A stretch of DNA of 64,000 nucleotides from Oscillospiraceae bacterium (GCA_009777775.1 WRLE01000015.1:1-64000); one strand, 5' to 3'; counted from the stretch's first letter, positions 7,799 to 17,134 are shown. The notes: generated from the letters alone by a model not told the origin. Made by a program: numbers and translations.

Positions 7799-8902
7799 TT
7801 AGTCTCTACCTTGCTCTTTGTCGTAGAACTCGCGGCTGTAGCAGAACAGCTCGAAGGTGCCTGCCCAGGCGTGTTCGTCTGTGTAGCCAGAAGCGGAGGA
7901 ATACATACCGCCACCACCTGCGTAGAGGTCAACGGTTTCGCGGACTCTTTCGCAATATTCTTCAATGCTCAAATTTGGATAATCGGCACCAGTGCGCTCG
8001 ATGAATGAATTGAAGCCTATTTTGTCACCGTATTTTTCCTTTAACAGAGGAACATCGTTGGCGCGACGTTGAATTTGGATGAAATCTATATCCAAATCAA
8101 TCATGTATGGAACGAATCTTTCGATATTGCCGCAACTATGAAGCTCAAAAGCAGCACCCTTGGATTTGCAAGCAGCGACAATGCGTTTGGTGGGCTCGAA
8201 AATCAATTCTTCCATCATTTTATCGGAATAGAAGGTTTCTTTTTCCGTACCCCAGTCATCATGATATGTGATGAAGTCATATGGGACCAATTCCAGCATA
8301 CGCTCCACATATCCGACCATGTAATCGGAAAGCTTATTGAAGAAGGCAAGTGTTGCTTCTGGTTCGACAACTATTGCTTCGCAATAAAGGGTGTAGCCGC
8401 CCATCAGAGCAACGAGGCGTTCTGTGAGTCCCTGCCCGATATTAACGCGAAGAGGTCTGTCTGGGTTGTACCTGGTTTCCATGAAATGCTTGGCTGCTTC
8501 TTCCCAATTTTCACCATACTCAGGGAATTTCACCTTTGTTTCCCAAGTTGTGATGTCATCCATGAAAACAGAGCCGGGTTTGTGCATGGGTCCACCTGCT
8601 TCGGGGACGAAAACGGTTTCGACACCCCAGGCATCGGTGAATTCGCGGCGTTCTGTGCCACCCCACATACCACCCATTGCAGGAGGCGGGGTGAGTCCAG
8701 TGCCCATGGTGTATGAATCAAAGTCTGTTGCCGAGTTCGGTACCCACAAAGGATTATCCCTTTTTGCGCTGCGGTAGAAGTTTTCCTTTGGTGTTATGGG
8801 ATATTCCAAAATCGGTATTGTCATCGTATCCGATGAAAACGGACGGGTTCTAGTTTCCACCTCAATACCAGGCTGCTTATATGCCGGTCTTTCGTATTTC
8901 AT
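7799..8902 (-). CDS. UROD-superfamily protein, probable corrinoid-linked methyltransferase
   Basis: A 367-residue member of the uroporphyrinogen decarboxylase fold. The HSCGN motif (ELHSCGNIERFVPY) gives the His-x-Cys pair used to bind zinc in MtaA/MtbA-like methylcobamide methyltransferases, which argues against a true heme-pathway HemE. A conserved YHDDWGTEKETF segment is also present. Likely role: methyl transfer to or from a corrinoid protein, but no corrinoid protein gene lies in the window. It is more divergent than the three tandem paralogues at 37.4-40.4 kb. AAGGAGGAG sits 4 bases before the ATG. Confidence 0.8.
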   Translation of the reverse strand: MKYERPAYKQPGIEVETRTRPFSSDTMTIPILEYPITPKENFYRSAKRDNPLWVPNSATDFDSYTMGTGLTPPPAMGGMWGGTERREFTDAWGVETVFVPEAGGPMHKPGSVFMDDITTWETKVKFPEYGENWEEAAKHFMETRYNPDRPLRVNIGQGLTERLVALMGGYTLYCEAIVVEPEATLAFFNKLSDYMVGYVERMLELVPYDFITYHDDWGTEKETFYSDKMMEELIFEPTKRIVAACKSKGAAFELHSCGNIERFVPYMIDLDIDFIQIQRRANDVPLLKEKYGDKIGFNSFIERTGADYPNLSIEEYCERVRETVDLYAGGGGMYSSASGYTDEHAWAGTFELFCYSREFYDKEQGRD

Positions 8903-9067
8903 AACTCTCCTCCTTAAAATTGTCGTTTTTTACAAAACGCAAGTTGATTTTACAAATAAAAAGCACTATTGTCAACAATTTATGTTGTTATTATTATTTG
9001 TTATTGGTCTCGGAGATGCTAGAATCTTTTACATAGCTATTCATTGTATATATAGTACGCACTAACC

Positions 9068-9158
9068 GTGTCATCTAAGAGCGATAGCGAAGGATCTTGC
9101 TACACCGTAATTGCTATTTATTAAGATTGCCACGTCGTAACGCTGCTCGCAATGACAC
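9068..9158. repeat. 91-bp dispersed repeat with GTGTCAT termini (copy 1)
   Basis: It begins GTGTCATCTAAGAGCGATAG and ends GCAATGACAC, giving terminal inverted repeats. It matches the element at 14493-14583 in length (91 bp) and in sequence at both ends. Similarity also extends a little into the flanks (GTACGCACTAA before; GATTGTTACCC after). It has no coding capacity. The rest of the 8903-9291 gap is AT-rich promoter-type DNA. Confidence 0.7.
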
Positions 9159-9291
9159 TTGATTGTTACCCATGACCAGTAACTATTATTTCAATATATA
9201 TATTTTTGTAAAATCTGAATTGAGTTGCAAAGATATATATGCTAAGATATGTAACATAGCTAACAATAATTATCTAATAGGAGATTCGTGA

Positions 9292-10734
9292 ATGATTAAC
9301 GAATTAGAATATATCCTCAACGAAGGGGAAAGCTATACTGTTGAGTTTAAGGAAAGTCCTGATAAATCTCTCCCTGAGGAAGTGTGTGCATTCGCTAATG
9401 CTTCTGGGGGTAGAGTATATATCGGTGTCCATAATGATGGTTACGTTGTCGGTACAGATACAAGCAATAATGCAAGGTCACGCATACAGGATACCATCAA
9501 TAAAATCGAGCCTCGCTTGGACGTTATCATGGAAGTTATAGATAATATCATTGTTCTAACTGTTCCGGAAGGTATGCATAAACCGTACTCCTGTCCTGCT
9601 GGGTTCTATATGCGCTCGGGACCAAACTCACAAAAACTAGATCGTGACAGTATTATCGAGTTTTTTCAAAGTGAGGGACGAGTCCGTTATGATGAAATTG
9701 TTCGTGATGATTTACCTGTTGCTGGCTATTTTAATGAGGAAGCTTACAAAAAGTTTATACGACTTGCTAAAATCTCTGAAGTCCATGATAAAGAAACAAT
9801 CCTTAAGAACTTAAAATGCGCTGCTGAGGTAAGAGGAGAGCTGTGTTTTACAAATGCAGGCGCACTTTTCTTTCGAAAAAATGATGATGATATTGAGTTT
9901 CGTCACGCTGGTGTTGTATGTGCTTTATATAAGGGAACAGAAAAAGTCTACATCCTAGATGCGAAAGAACTTGGTGGAGATCTTATAAACAAAGTTGATG
10001 ATGCTGTTATTTTTTTGAAAAAGCATCTGAGGTTGAGTTACAAAATTGAATCTGTTCGAAGGGAAAACATCCTGGAATTGCCGGAAGATGCACTTCGCGA
10101 AGCCATTGTCAACGCTGTATCACACCGAGATTATTTTGAAAAAGGCGCACGAATCATGGTTGAAGTCTTCGATGACCGTGTGGAGGTTGTCAGCCCTGGC
10201 GGGGTCTGCAAAGGTATTACACCAGAAAACTTCGGTTCGATAAGTCTGACACGCAACAATGTTATCGTCAACTTATTGCATCGTTGCGGATATATTGAAC
10301 AAATGGGTACAGGTATAAACCGAATGCGAAACGCAGCAAGAGAAGCAGGAGTTACTGAACCCAAGTTTGAGCTTTCGGGTTTCTTCAAAGTTATTTTCAA
10401 GAGAAGTCCTCCTGATGTTTCCATCACCCATGAACTGGCAGTCAATCAGCCTAATAGTAGATTAATTGACATAGAAGATGGCATAGAAAGTGGCATTAAT
10501 GGCATAAAAGATGGCACTAATGGCATTAATTTCATCGATAATGGCACTGAGAATAAGCGCGAAAAAATAATTACTTCATTACTTGATGATCCATATATCA
10601 CTCAGAGTGTGCTGGCAGTAGAAATTGGAGTGTCTGTACGTACTGTCGCTCGTGAATTGAAGCTTCTCCGAGAAGATGGAACAATCAAGCGTGTTGGATC
10701 AAATAGAGTAGGTTACTGGGAGGTTTTACTCTAA
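9292..10734 (+). CDS. AlbA_2/Schlafen-domain ATP-binding regulator (RecG-like family)
   Basis: 480 residues. Residues ~10-110 form an AlbA_2/Schlafen-type domain (YTVEFKESPDKSLPEEVCAF, ANASGGRVYIGV). A middle segment (PEDALREAIVNAVSHRDYF, then VEVVSPGG) is the HATPase_c_4-like region found in 'ATP-dependent DNA helicase RecG-related' proteins. The C-terminal ~60 residues look like a winged helix (TQSVLAVEIGVSVRTVAREL). Between them is a low-complexity linker rich in NGI/DGI coded by near-repeats of ATGGCAT at about 10478-10548. Such proteins are usually transcription regulators; target unknown. The ATG at 9292 has AGGAG 8-9 bases upstream. It stands alone on its strand. Confidence 0.8.
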   Translation: MINELEYILNEGESYTVEFKESPDKSLPEEVCAFANASGGRVYIGVHNDGYVVGTDTSNNARSRIQDTINKIEPRLDVIMEVIDNIIVLTVPEGMHKPYSCPAGFYMRSGPNSQKLDRDSIIEFFQSEGRVRYDEIVRDDLPVAGYFNEEAYKKFIRLAKISEVHDKETILKNLKCAAEVRGELCFTNAGALFFRKNDDDIEFRHAGVVCALYKGTEKVYILDAKELGGDLINKVDDAVIFLKKHLRLSYKIESVRRENILELPEDALREAIVNAVSHRDYFEKGARIMVEVFDDRVEVVSPGGVCKGITPENFGSISLTRNNVIVNLLHRCGYIEQMGTGINRMRNAAREAGVTEPKFELSGFFKVIFKRSPPDVSITHELAVNQPNSRLIDIEDGIESGINGIKDGTNGINFIDNGTENKREKIITSLLDDPYITQSVLAVEIGVSVRTVARELKLLREDGTIKRVGSNRVGYWEVLL

Positions 10735-10885
10735 TACTCGAAACTGTTCAGCCCCCCTCGACTATAGCTATCACAACCTTAGCCATCTAAACTAAGCTTG
10801 TCCTGAACTTGTTTTTCAAAATATTTTCAAGTTTTTTTAACAGTTTGGCTATTGACATAAAAACGTCTTTGTGCTAGCGTCATAC

Positions 10886-10915
10886 TTGACAATCAAGCGA
10901 GCGGAAATATTTATA
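10886..10915 (+). promoter_or_regulatory. Candidate promoter for the 5'-nucleotidase gene
   Basis: TTGACA at 10886-10891 with an 18-base spacer to TTTATA at 10910-10915. A second TTGACA at 10852-10857 has only a poor -10. The transcript would carry a ~150-base leader before the ATG at 11077. Confidence 0.45.
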
Positions 10916-10921
10916 GATTTT

Positions 10922-11005
10922 ATGCATAGGACATCTTTCACCATAAATGGTGGAGGACGCAACCTTACTGTCGCAGGGTTAAAAATGGGCGAAGCAAGGG
11001 GATAT
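10922..11005 (+). promoter_or_regulatory. Structured 5' leader, possible c-di-GMP-like riboswitch (weak)
   Basis: The leader holds a CACCA-TAAA-TGGTG hairpin followed by GGAGGACGCAACC and a second possible stem AACCTT/AGGGTT. The hairpin-plus-GGACGCAA arrangement recalls the first half of GEMM-I c-di-GMP riboswitches, and the gene downstream encodes a surface protein, a usual target. The GGCAAA 5' arm and the GGGTTGCC-like 3' part of the motif are not recognisable, so this is a weak call. Confidence 0.25.
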
Positions 11006-11076
11006 AAACAAGCAATAAATTGTAAATGTTTACGTTCGTTAATATTTTGTCGTTAAAAATATAAGGAGATGATTAA

Positions 11077-13563
11077 ATGAGTAAAACGAAGAGAAGTCTG
11101 GCTACGGTTCTCGTATTAGTTATCATTATGGGAATGCTCTCAGGAGCTGCATCAGGGCTAGTTATCGACCCTGCTTTGTCTAGCATCGTTGGAAATGCTA
11201 CAGGGAGTGGTGCTGCACTAGAGATAACTACGCTTTCTACAAACCCAGCAGAGGCTGTTAGTCGAGGGATATTTGTCCAAAATATCAATCAGGCATTCCG
11301 CTTTACTGTTAGGGGAGAGCTTAACTTCAATGATATTGAAGAAGAAGCCTGGTATGTGGATGACATCGCATATGCGGTGGGAGCAGGATACCTCTTGGGT
11401 TATGGCGGCGGAGCCAATGCAGAGGAAACAATAACTCGTCAGCAAGCAGCGGTGATTGCATACCGTGTACTTGATAGGCTGGAACTCCTAGGAGGAAACG
11501 TTAATGATGTGGCTGTACCAGACATCGACGATGCTTCACCTTGGGCAAAAAAAGAAATCGAAATCCTGGCGGGCTTGGGTGTGCTAAAGCTTGGTAATGA
11601 CGGCTTTAGACCCCTCGGTGCATTGACCAGGAGCGATGCAGCAGACTTAATTGCAAATATGCTTGCTCTGGCTGCGAGCCAGCAAAAGGAACTCACCATT
11701 ATGTTCACCAGTGATGTCCATGGCGCCTTTGGTGGCTTGAACTACGCAACAAATGTGGAACATCAAGGACTCTCTCGAGTGGCAACGGAAATACTTTCGA
11801 GAAAAGCGAATCTTGATGCTCAAGGGAAAGAGTACTTAATTATCGATATAGGAGACACAATCCAAGGTGCTGGTACCACAGGCTTTATCAACAACAGCGA
11901 TTATGTATATCCGCTCATTAAAGCTTTCAATTACCTTGGCTATGATGCTGTCATCCCTGGTAATCATGAATTCAACTTTGGAATACCCGCCGGTCTCGCT
12001 GCATACAATGGTACCCAAGGTGGCGTAGGCGGTTTCGATGGTGTGAAACTTTGTGGCAATATGTTCCTGGGAAGCTTCACGAATGATGCTTCGGTAACAG
12101 GAAACGACCCGCTTTTACCAGGCTTTAAGGCATATGAAATATTTGAGATGGACGGTATAAAAGTTGCGCTCATTGGTATGACCAATCCTGGCAGCGATAA
12201 CTGGGATGCTGTCAAGCTTCAAGAAGCTGGTTATTATACCGAAAGTGTAATCGGTGCGGCAAAGCGAGCGATTGAAGAAATAAAAGCAGGCGAACTCGCT
12301 GATATAATTATACTTGCAGCACATATGAGTACATTTGACTCCTTTGATCGAATCGGCTCGGGAGCTATCAGTGTATTAGCAGATAGTTATATCGCCGAGA
12401 ATGTTGATGTATTCTTAGGTGCTCATGGTCATACTCGTACATCAAGGGTGATTAACGGCGTAAGATATGGTGAAAACTCAGCCAACGGTAGTTCTGTTGG
12501 TATTGTATCCATCAATGTCACTAATGTGGATGGCAAATGGACTGTTGTGGACAAAGGCAATTCAGGTGTTTTCATGACAATCCAACAAATCTCCTTTGAG
12601 GGAGAGCGTAATGCTGTCGAAGCAAATGTAAGAGCAGAAAATGCTGCTTATCTGGCTCATATGAAACCCGAAATCGACTTTGCTATTGCTTATTCAGAAA
12701 TCGAAATTGGAAAACTCATTAATGGTGATATGATTGGTGCATCACCCCTAGGTGAAGGGATGAACATCGCCTATACTGAGCCGACTAAGCTGGTGGAGTT
12801 TATCCATGATGTTCAACTGTATTATGGCGAAGCTGACCTTTCCATCGCCTGCCCATTTAGCATGTTTGTACAGCATAGAGAAGGTCCAATGTCCAGAGGC
12901 TCACTCATTGGCATTTACAACTACGACAGCAATACGATTTATCGTGTTGAAATGAAAGGCTGGCAAGTCAAAAAGTTCCTCGAATATGTAGCGCGGACAC
13001 AATTCACCGCTCCCGATGTGGACAATGATTTGTCAATAACCCACCTGCCAAGCTATAGGACAGACTCCGTAGCAGGTTTACGCTATACAATTGACCTTAC
13101 AAAACCTGAAGACGATAGGGTTACTATCACCGAAGCAAGGCGAAATGGAGTGTGGGAAGCCTTTGACCCCGATGCCACGTATATTGTTGCAGCAAATGAC
13201 TTTAGAACAAGCAGCGGCATCATGTCAAGAGGTTCTGGTATATTGTCTCCAGAAGACCTTGATAGGGATGATGCTCCAAAGATTCTCCAACTGGATTGTA
13301 ACCGCGGCAGACCAATTGCCCCTGACATTCTAAGCTTGCTTGTGGATTATATCCAAAATGTCAACAATGGTGTCATCGATGCCGAGGATTTTGAATCCAA
13401 TTGGGAAATAGTACCTTGGTGGGATGCTGACCTTAGGGCAGAGGGCGAGAGGCTCATTGCTGAAGGCAAAATCGCCGATGATGACCTGCCCACTCCTGCA
13501 AAACCATTAACTGTGGAAGTGGTGGAAGCAGCGTTGGCAGCCGAGCTAGCAGCTGCTGCATAA
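11077..13563 (+). CDS. S-layer-anchored 5'-nucleotidase / 2',3'-cyclic phosphodiesterase family protein
   Basis: 828 residues, secreted. A signal peptide at ~1-27 is followed by two SLH repeats at ~83-200 (WYVDDIAYAVGAGYLLGY and SPWAKKEIEILAGLGVLKLG), which would bind secondary cell-wall polymers. Next is a metallophosphoesterase domain with its metal motifs in order: FTSDVHGAF, IDIGDTIQGAG, VIPGNHEFNFG and LGAHGHTR. A C-terminal 5'-nucleotidase substrate domain follows (~535-760). It probably hydrolyses extracellular nucleotides to release phosphate and nucleosides. AAGGAGATG lies upstream of the ATG. It ends in an Ala-rich tail and a clear terminator. Confidence 0.9.
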   Translation: MSKTKRSLATVLVLVIIMGMLSGAASGLVIDPALSSIVGNATGSGAALEITTLSTNPAEAVSRGIFVQNINQAFRFTVRGELNFNDIEEEAWYVDDIAYAVGAGYLLGYGGGANAEETITRQQAAVIAYRVLDRLELLGGNVNDVAVPDIDDASPWAKKEIEILAGLGVLKLGNDGFRPLGALTRSDAADLIANMLALAASQQKELTIMFTSDVHGAFGGLNYATNVEHQGLSRVATEILSRKANLDAQGKEYLIIDIGDTIQGAGTTGFINNSDYVYPLIKAFNYLGYDAVIPGNHEFNFGIPAGLAAYNGTQGGVGGFDGVKLCGNMFLGSFTNDASVTGNDPLLPGFKAYEIFEMDGIKVALIGMTNPGSDNWDAVKLQEAGYYTESVIGAAKRAIEEIKAGELADIIILAAHMSTFDSFDRIGSGAISVLADSYIAENVDVFLGAHGHTRTSRVINGVRYGENSANGSSVGIVSINVTNVDGKWTVVDKGNSGVFMTIQQISFEGERNAVEANVRAENAAYLAHMKPEIDFAIAYSEIEIGKLINGDMIGASPLGEGMNIAYTEPTKLVEFIHDVQLYYGEADLSIACPFSMFVQHREGPMSRGSLIGIYNYDSNTIYRVEMKGWQVKKFLEYVARTQFTAPDVDNDLSITHLPSYRTDSVAGLRYTIDLTKPEDDRVTITEARRNGVWEAFDPDATYIVAANDFRTSSGIMSRGSGILSPEDLDRDDAPKILQLDCNRGRPIAPDILSLLVDYIQNVNNGVIDAEDFESNWEIVPWWDADLRAEGERLIAEGKIADDDLPTPAKPLTVEVVEAALAAELAAAA

Positions 13564-13598
13564 AAAACAAGCTAACTTATTCAATCTAGATATATATC

Positions 13599-13640
13599 GG
13601 TTCGCTATCCCTATTAAAAAGGGGGTAGCGAACCTTTTTA
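13599..13640 (+). terminator. Terminator after the 5'-nucleotidase gene
   Basis: GGTTCGCTATCCC at 13599-13611 pairs with GGGGGTAGCGAACC at 13621-13634, followed by TTTTTA. Confidence 0.85.
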
Positions 13641-13749
13641 TCTTTGACCAGGGTGTATTTTGTGTTTGTCTTTTTACGCAGTAGGGTATTTTTATTTCGC
13701 TGGAAAAGGAGTATGTTTTTTGTAGCGTTTAAAAAGGAGACAAACCAAT

Positions 13750-14334
13750 ATGAAAAAAATTATGACAAGCTTGCTTGCTTTGATTTTGTTAGCAACAGTG
13801 TTTTTGACATCGTGCAACAGTCAAAGCTCGACTACACCGTCCGCTTCTCCATCAGAGCAATCTAGCAATGAGCAAAGCAATAAACCAATCGAGGTCGATG
13901 GAATTACATCTGCATCTGTGAAAGAATCTAGCGATTCTGCTAAAATTATAGCCGGTCTTTCTGAATCCGGTTATTGGATATTCGCAGTTCTCAGCGATGT
14001 TACCTTGAACGAGGAACTGGTAGTCAGCGGAGAGTTCCACAACAAAGACGATGCAAACGACAGGCTGTATCGCAAATTTTCCCTTTATGCTCAAAATGAA
14101 CAGCATCAAGTGACCGCTGAATATACTTTAACAGTTCCGCTTATTACTGTACTTTCGCCGAATTTCCGTATTCAGAACGGTACAATCAAAGGCGATATAT
14201 TTGTAGATGCCGATGGCTTTGAACTATATGGCTGCACCCTGGACGGCAACCTCACTTTCAAAACTCAAGAACAAATGGATTCCGCAGACATAATGACAGG
14301 AACCGTAACCGGCACTATAACAGTAGCTGGATAG
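13750..14334 (+). CDS. Predicted lipoprotein of unknown function
   Basis: 194 residues. The N-terminus MKKIMTSLLALILLATVFLT ends in the lipobox LTSC, so the mature protein should be lipid-anchored at Cys. A Ser/Gln/Asn-rich linker follows (~25-47). The remaining ~145 residues look beta-rich, with short turns such as NFRIQNGTIKGDIFVDADG that suggest a beta-solenoid, but no family was recognised. AAAAGGAG at 13732-13739 supports the ATG. It stands alone between two terminators. Confidence 0.75.
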   Translation: MKKIMTSLLALILLATVFLTSCNSQSSTTPSASPSEQSSNEQSNKPIEVDGITSASVKESSDSAKIIAGLSESGYWIFAVLSDVTLNEELVVSGEFHNKDDANDRLYRKFSLYAQNEQHQVTAEYTLTVPLITVLSPNFRIQNGTIKGDIFVDADGFELYGCTLDGNLTFKTQEQMDSADIMTGTVTGTITVAG

Positions 14335-14373
14335 GTAGATTCATAGATAAAACGAAAATTATAATAAAAAATG

Positions 14374-14411
14374 TGCTGTTATGCTATGTTTTAGTATAAC
14401 AGCATATTTTG
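14374..14411 (+). terminator. Terminator after the lipoprotein gene
   Basis: TGCTGTTAT at 14374-14382 pairs with ATAACAGCA at 14396-14404, then TATTTTG. Confidence 0.65.
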
Positions 14412-14492
14412 TTATATATGCAAAAGGTTACTGGTCATGGAGTGCTTGAATCAAGTATATGCTAGTCATTGCATACATTGAGTGCACAAACA

Positions 14493-14583
14493 GTGTCATT
14501 TAAGAGCGATAGCGAAGAATCTTACTGCACCGAAAATGCTGACTATTCAGATTGCAACAAAGCTTCACTCTTTGCAATGACAC
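14493..14583. repeat. 91-bp dispersed repeat with GTGTCAT termini (copy 2)
   Basis: GTGTCATTTAAGAGCGATAG to GCAATGACAC; same length and same ends as the element at 9068-9158, with a diverged centre. It lies in the 368-base gap before the antitoxin gene. The rest of the gap holds a terminator and AT-rich promoter-type sequence (TATAAT near 14670). Confidence 0.7.
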
Positions 14584-14703
14584 TGGATTGTTACCCTTTA
14601 ATCAGAAAATGTGCATATATTATTACTTAAAATTATTCTTAATATATGTTGCATATTTTTGGAATTAATAGTATAATTTCTTTATAAAAAACAAGGAGAT
14701 AAT

Positions 14704-14961
14704 ATGATGCCAATAATTAAGCCAGTTTCAGATTTACGAAATTATAACGAGGTTTTGCGAAGTGTTGATATAGGACAGCCCGTTTTTCTCACAAAGAATG
14801 GGCGCGGACGTTATGCAGTATTGGATTTACGCGATTATGAGACTATACAAGCGACTATAAAACTGTTGACTGAACTTTCAAAAGGCGAACAGAGTGCAAA
14901 AGAAAAAGGATGGATAGCGGCTGATGACGTAGAAAGCAGGTTGAGCATTAATTTTGAGTAA
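14704..14961 (+). CDS. Phd/YefM-family antitoxin, orphaned
   Basis: 85 residues with the Phd/YefM N-terminal DNA-binding layout (PIIKPVSDLRNYNEVL, then GQPVFLTKNGRGRYAVLDL). The C-terminal toxin-binding tail (~50-85) is present. AAGGAG lies before two adjacent ATGs (14704 and 14707). In complete systems a RelE/ParE toxin follows at once; here only a fragment of it remains. It may persist as a regulator or as protection against related toxins elsewhere in the genome. Confidence 0.85.
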   Translation: MMPIIKPVSDLRNYNEVLRSVDIGQPVFLTKNGRGRYAVLDLRDYETIQATIKLLTELSKGEQSAKEKGWIAADDVESRLSINFE

Positions 14962-15049
14962 TATTGTGTACATAATTCGTGTTCTTTATGGGCGGCGTGA
15001 CTATTTAACAACATTGTTAGATGAACTACCCTCTGACGATGATGTCTAG
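14960..15049 (+). pseudogene. C-terminal remnant of a RelE/ParE-family toxin
   Basis: Directly after the antitoxin stop, an open frame reads NIVYIIRVLYGRRDYLTTLL and ends at TAG 15047-15049. The IRVLYGRRDYL stretch is the typical C-terminal strand and helix of RelE/ParE toxins, while the first ~60-70 residues are absent. A deletion has therefore removed most of the toxin and left its tail joined to the antitoxin. A GTG at 14966 could start a 27-residue peptide, but no ribosome site supports it. Confidence 0.72.
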
Positions 15050-15113
15050 ACCTAATGTTTGAAGTTTCTGTTATTAGTGTTAGAATACTCGGCTTGTAAA
15101 GAATAATAAAATT

Positions 15114-15144
15114 AAGACAAGGATCGATTCCTTGTCTTGTTTTA
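15114..15144 (+). terminator. Terminator downstream of the antitoxin locus
   Basis: AAGACAAGGA at 15114-15123, loop TCGA, TCCTTGTCTT at 15129-15138, then GTTTTATTT. Confidence 0.75.
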
Positions 15145-15313
15145 TTTAAATATAAATGCTTTTAGGTGTAATTTGCGAATTTGATATATTTTATTTAGGT
15201 GTTATTCTTTATCATACTCAATGCTAAACTAGCATTGAGCATCTACTAATATGAAATATTATGATAGCAGATACTAATAAAACTACAAAACACAAAGTTT
15301 AGGAGACCAATAT

Positions 15314-17134
15314 ATGAAAGGTATAAAAAAAATACGTTACTTGCTATTTTTATTAAAGCCTCGGTGGAAGTACGGGAAGACTTATTTTATTATAACAATT
15401 CTAGTGGCTGCATTATTGCAGCCTGCTTCGGCTGTGCTTGCTACATTGATGCCTAAAATTGCAATAGATGCGTTAATGACTGGTGCTGGTATGATAGATA
15501 TTATTAAAATAATTACTATATTTACACTTTTTATAATGGGAATTTCCATTGCACACAATGTAATTACACAAGTCTACGGAGGGGTAATGGAATCAAGAAT
15601 CAATTATAAAATTATGCAAGAGGTTGCAGATAGAGCATTACATACTGATTTTAAGTATTATGATAATCCAGATTTTTTTAATACTTTTTCTTATGCTCAG
15701 GAAAACTATTCACCACAAGCAAAAATTACTGCGCAACTTGTGCCGGTTTTTTTGGAGCTTGTTGTAACTACACTAGCAATGGCAGTTATAATTTCGCAAG
15801 CTGGAGCGATTTTGCTGCTTATTACAATAGCATTTGTCGCTATGCAAGCACTACTTAATCTACCTATAGCTAAACTTGGTGCAGACTTTTCTGTGAAAGT
15901 AAATAGTCTTTCGAGACCGATTGTATATATCTATAGGTCGTTACTACAAAAAGAAAATGCAGCTGATATGCGGACATCATCAGCAGGCGGAAAGCTATTA
16001 CAAAATTACGCTAGCGTTACAAAACATTTTGTAGATTCCTTTCGTGAGTTTGTAGTGAAAAACATAAAATATTCAGTTCCACAGGGGATTTTAGCAGCAA
16101 TGCAAAATGCAGTTGTACTCATTTACATTGTTGCGATTATAATAGGTAATGATTTGTCTAAAATAGGACTTTATGCTAGTTTATCTGTGGCGGCTGGTGT
16201 ATTATCAACCAATGTAAAAAATTTCTTAAATCATATAAGCAGACTATATGAATTAACAATGTATGGTGAACGAATTGCGCAGTTTTTCGAGACTGAAAGC
16301 ACAATTGAAACACCTGCATCAATAGATGCACTATCTCCTCCAGAGGGACAATATTCTATTGAGTTTCAGAATGTATCATTTCGATATGAAAACGCACAGT
16401 TTGCTATTGAGGATTTTAACTTATCTATTCCTGCTGGAAGTCGTGTTGCCATTGTTGGTGAAAATGGTGCGGGTAAATCCACTCTTACTAAGCTGCTACT
16501 TCGGTTGTATGATGTCGAAAAAGGTGAAATACTCATTAATGGTCGTGATATTCGTGAATATAATATACATGCTCTTCGGAAAAAAATCGGTATTGCATAT
16601 CAGGATGTGCGAATTCTTGCAATGAGTTTGCGCGACAATCTGACAGTTTACAATGATGTAACTGATGAAGAGCTAATAAATGTCATGAATAAACTAGGTC
16701 TTAACGAAGTGCTTGAAAAAGCAGGTGGAGACTTAGATATTATGGTTTCTCGCGAATTTACGCAAGATGGTATTGTATTATCTGGTGGAGAAGCACAGCG
16801 GATTGCTGTTGCTCGCTTGTTCACAGGGTCTTTTGGTTTACTCATGCTTGATGAGCCAAGTTCCTCCCTCGATCCACTTGCTGAATATAATCTGATGAAA
16901 CAAATTAACGATTCATCTAATACTGCAACAACCATCATGATAGCGCATAGACTTAGCACAGTTCGTGACTTCGATATTATTTACCATGTTAGTCAAGGTA
17001 ACATCATTGAATCGGGTACCCATGAGCAGTTGATGGAAGCCGAAGGCAAATACTACGAAATGTTTATGCGACAAGCAGAAAACTACCAGGATATACGTTC
17101 GGAAGATTGTCAGGAAACGTATGTGCATGCTTAA
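15314..17134 (+). CDS. ABC transporter, fused permease and ATPase (exporter type)
   Basis: 606 residues. A six-helix transmembrane domain (~20-330) is followed by an ATPase domain with Walker A GENGAGKST (~395), Q-loop IAYQDVR, signature LSGGEAQRIAVARL, Walker B LLMLDEPSSSLD and switch His in IAHRLSTVRD. Half-transporter architecture as in MsbA/bacterial multidrug exporters, acting as a homodimer or with a partner not seen here. TTTAGGAG lies before the ATG. Lower GC than its neighbours and flanked by terminators, so it is a single-gene unit. Substrate unknown. Confidence 0.9.
   Translation: MKGIKKIRYLLFLLKPRWKYGKTYFIITILVAALLQPASAVLATLMPKIAIDALMTGAGMIDIIKIITIFTLFIMGISIAHNVITQVYGGVMESRINYKIMQEVADRALHTDFKYYDNPDFFNTFSYAQENYSPQAKITAQLVPVFLELVVTTLAMAVIISQAGAILLLITIAFVAMQALLNLPIAKLGADFSVKVNSLSRPIVYIYRSLLQKENAADMRTSSAGGKLLQNYASVTKHFVDSFREFVVKNIKYSVPQGILAAMQNAVVLIYIVAIIIGNDLSKIGLYASLSVAAGVLSTNVKNFLNHISRLYELTMYGERIAQFFETESTIETPASIDALSPPEGQYSIEFQNVSFRYENAQFAIEDFNLSIPAGSRVAIVGENGAGKSTLTKLLLRLYDVEKGEILINGRDIREYNIHALRKKIGIAYQDVRILAMSLRDNLTVYNDVTDEELINVMNKLGLNEVLEKAGGDLDIMVSREFTQDGIVLSGGEAQRIAVARLFTGSFGLLMLDEPSSSLDPLAEYNLMKQINDSSNTATTIMIAHRLSTVRDFDIIYHVSQGNIIESGTHEQLMEAEGKYYEMFMRQAENYQDIRSEDCQETYVHA

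Noticed and set aside
8069-8777. Plus-strand ORFs of 117-215 codons opposite the UROD-family gene
   Set aside because: Antisense shadows; the minus-strand frame has the conserved motifs and ribosome site.
9292-10734. True RecG helicase
   Set aside because: No helicase motifs (Walker A or DEAH) are present; the domain order fits AlbA_2/HATPase_c_4 regulators often misnamed RecG.
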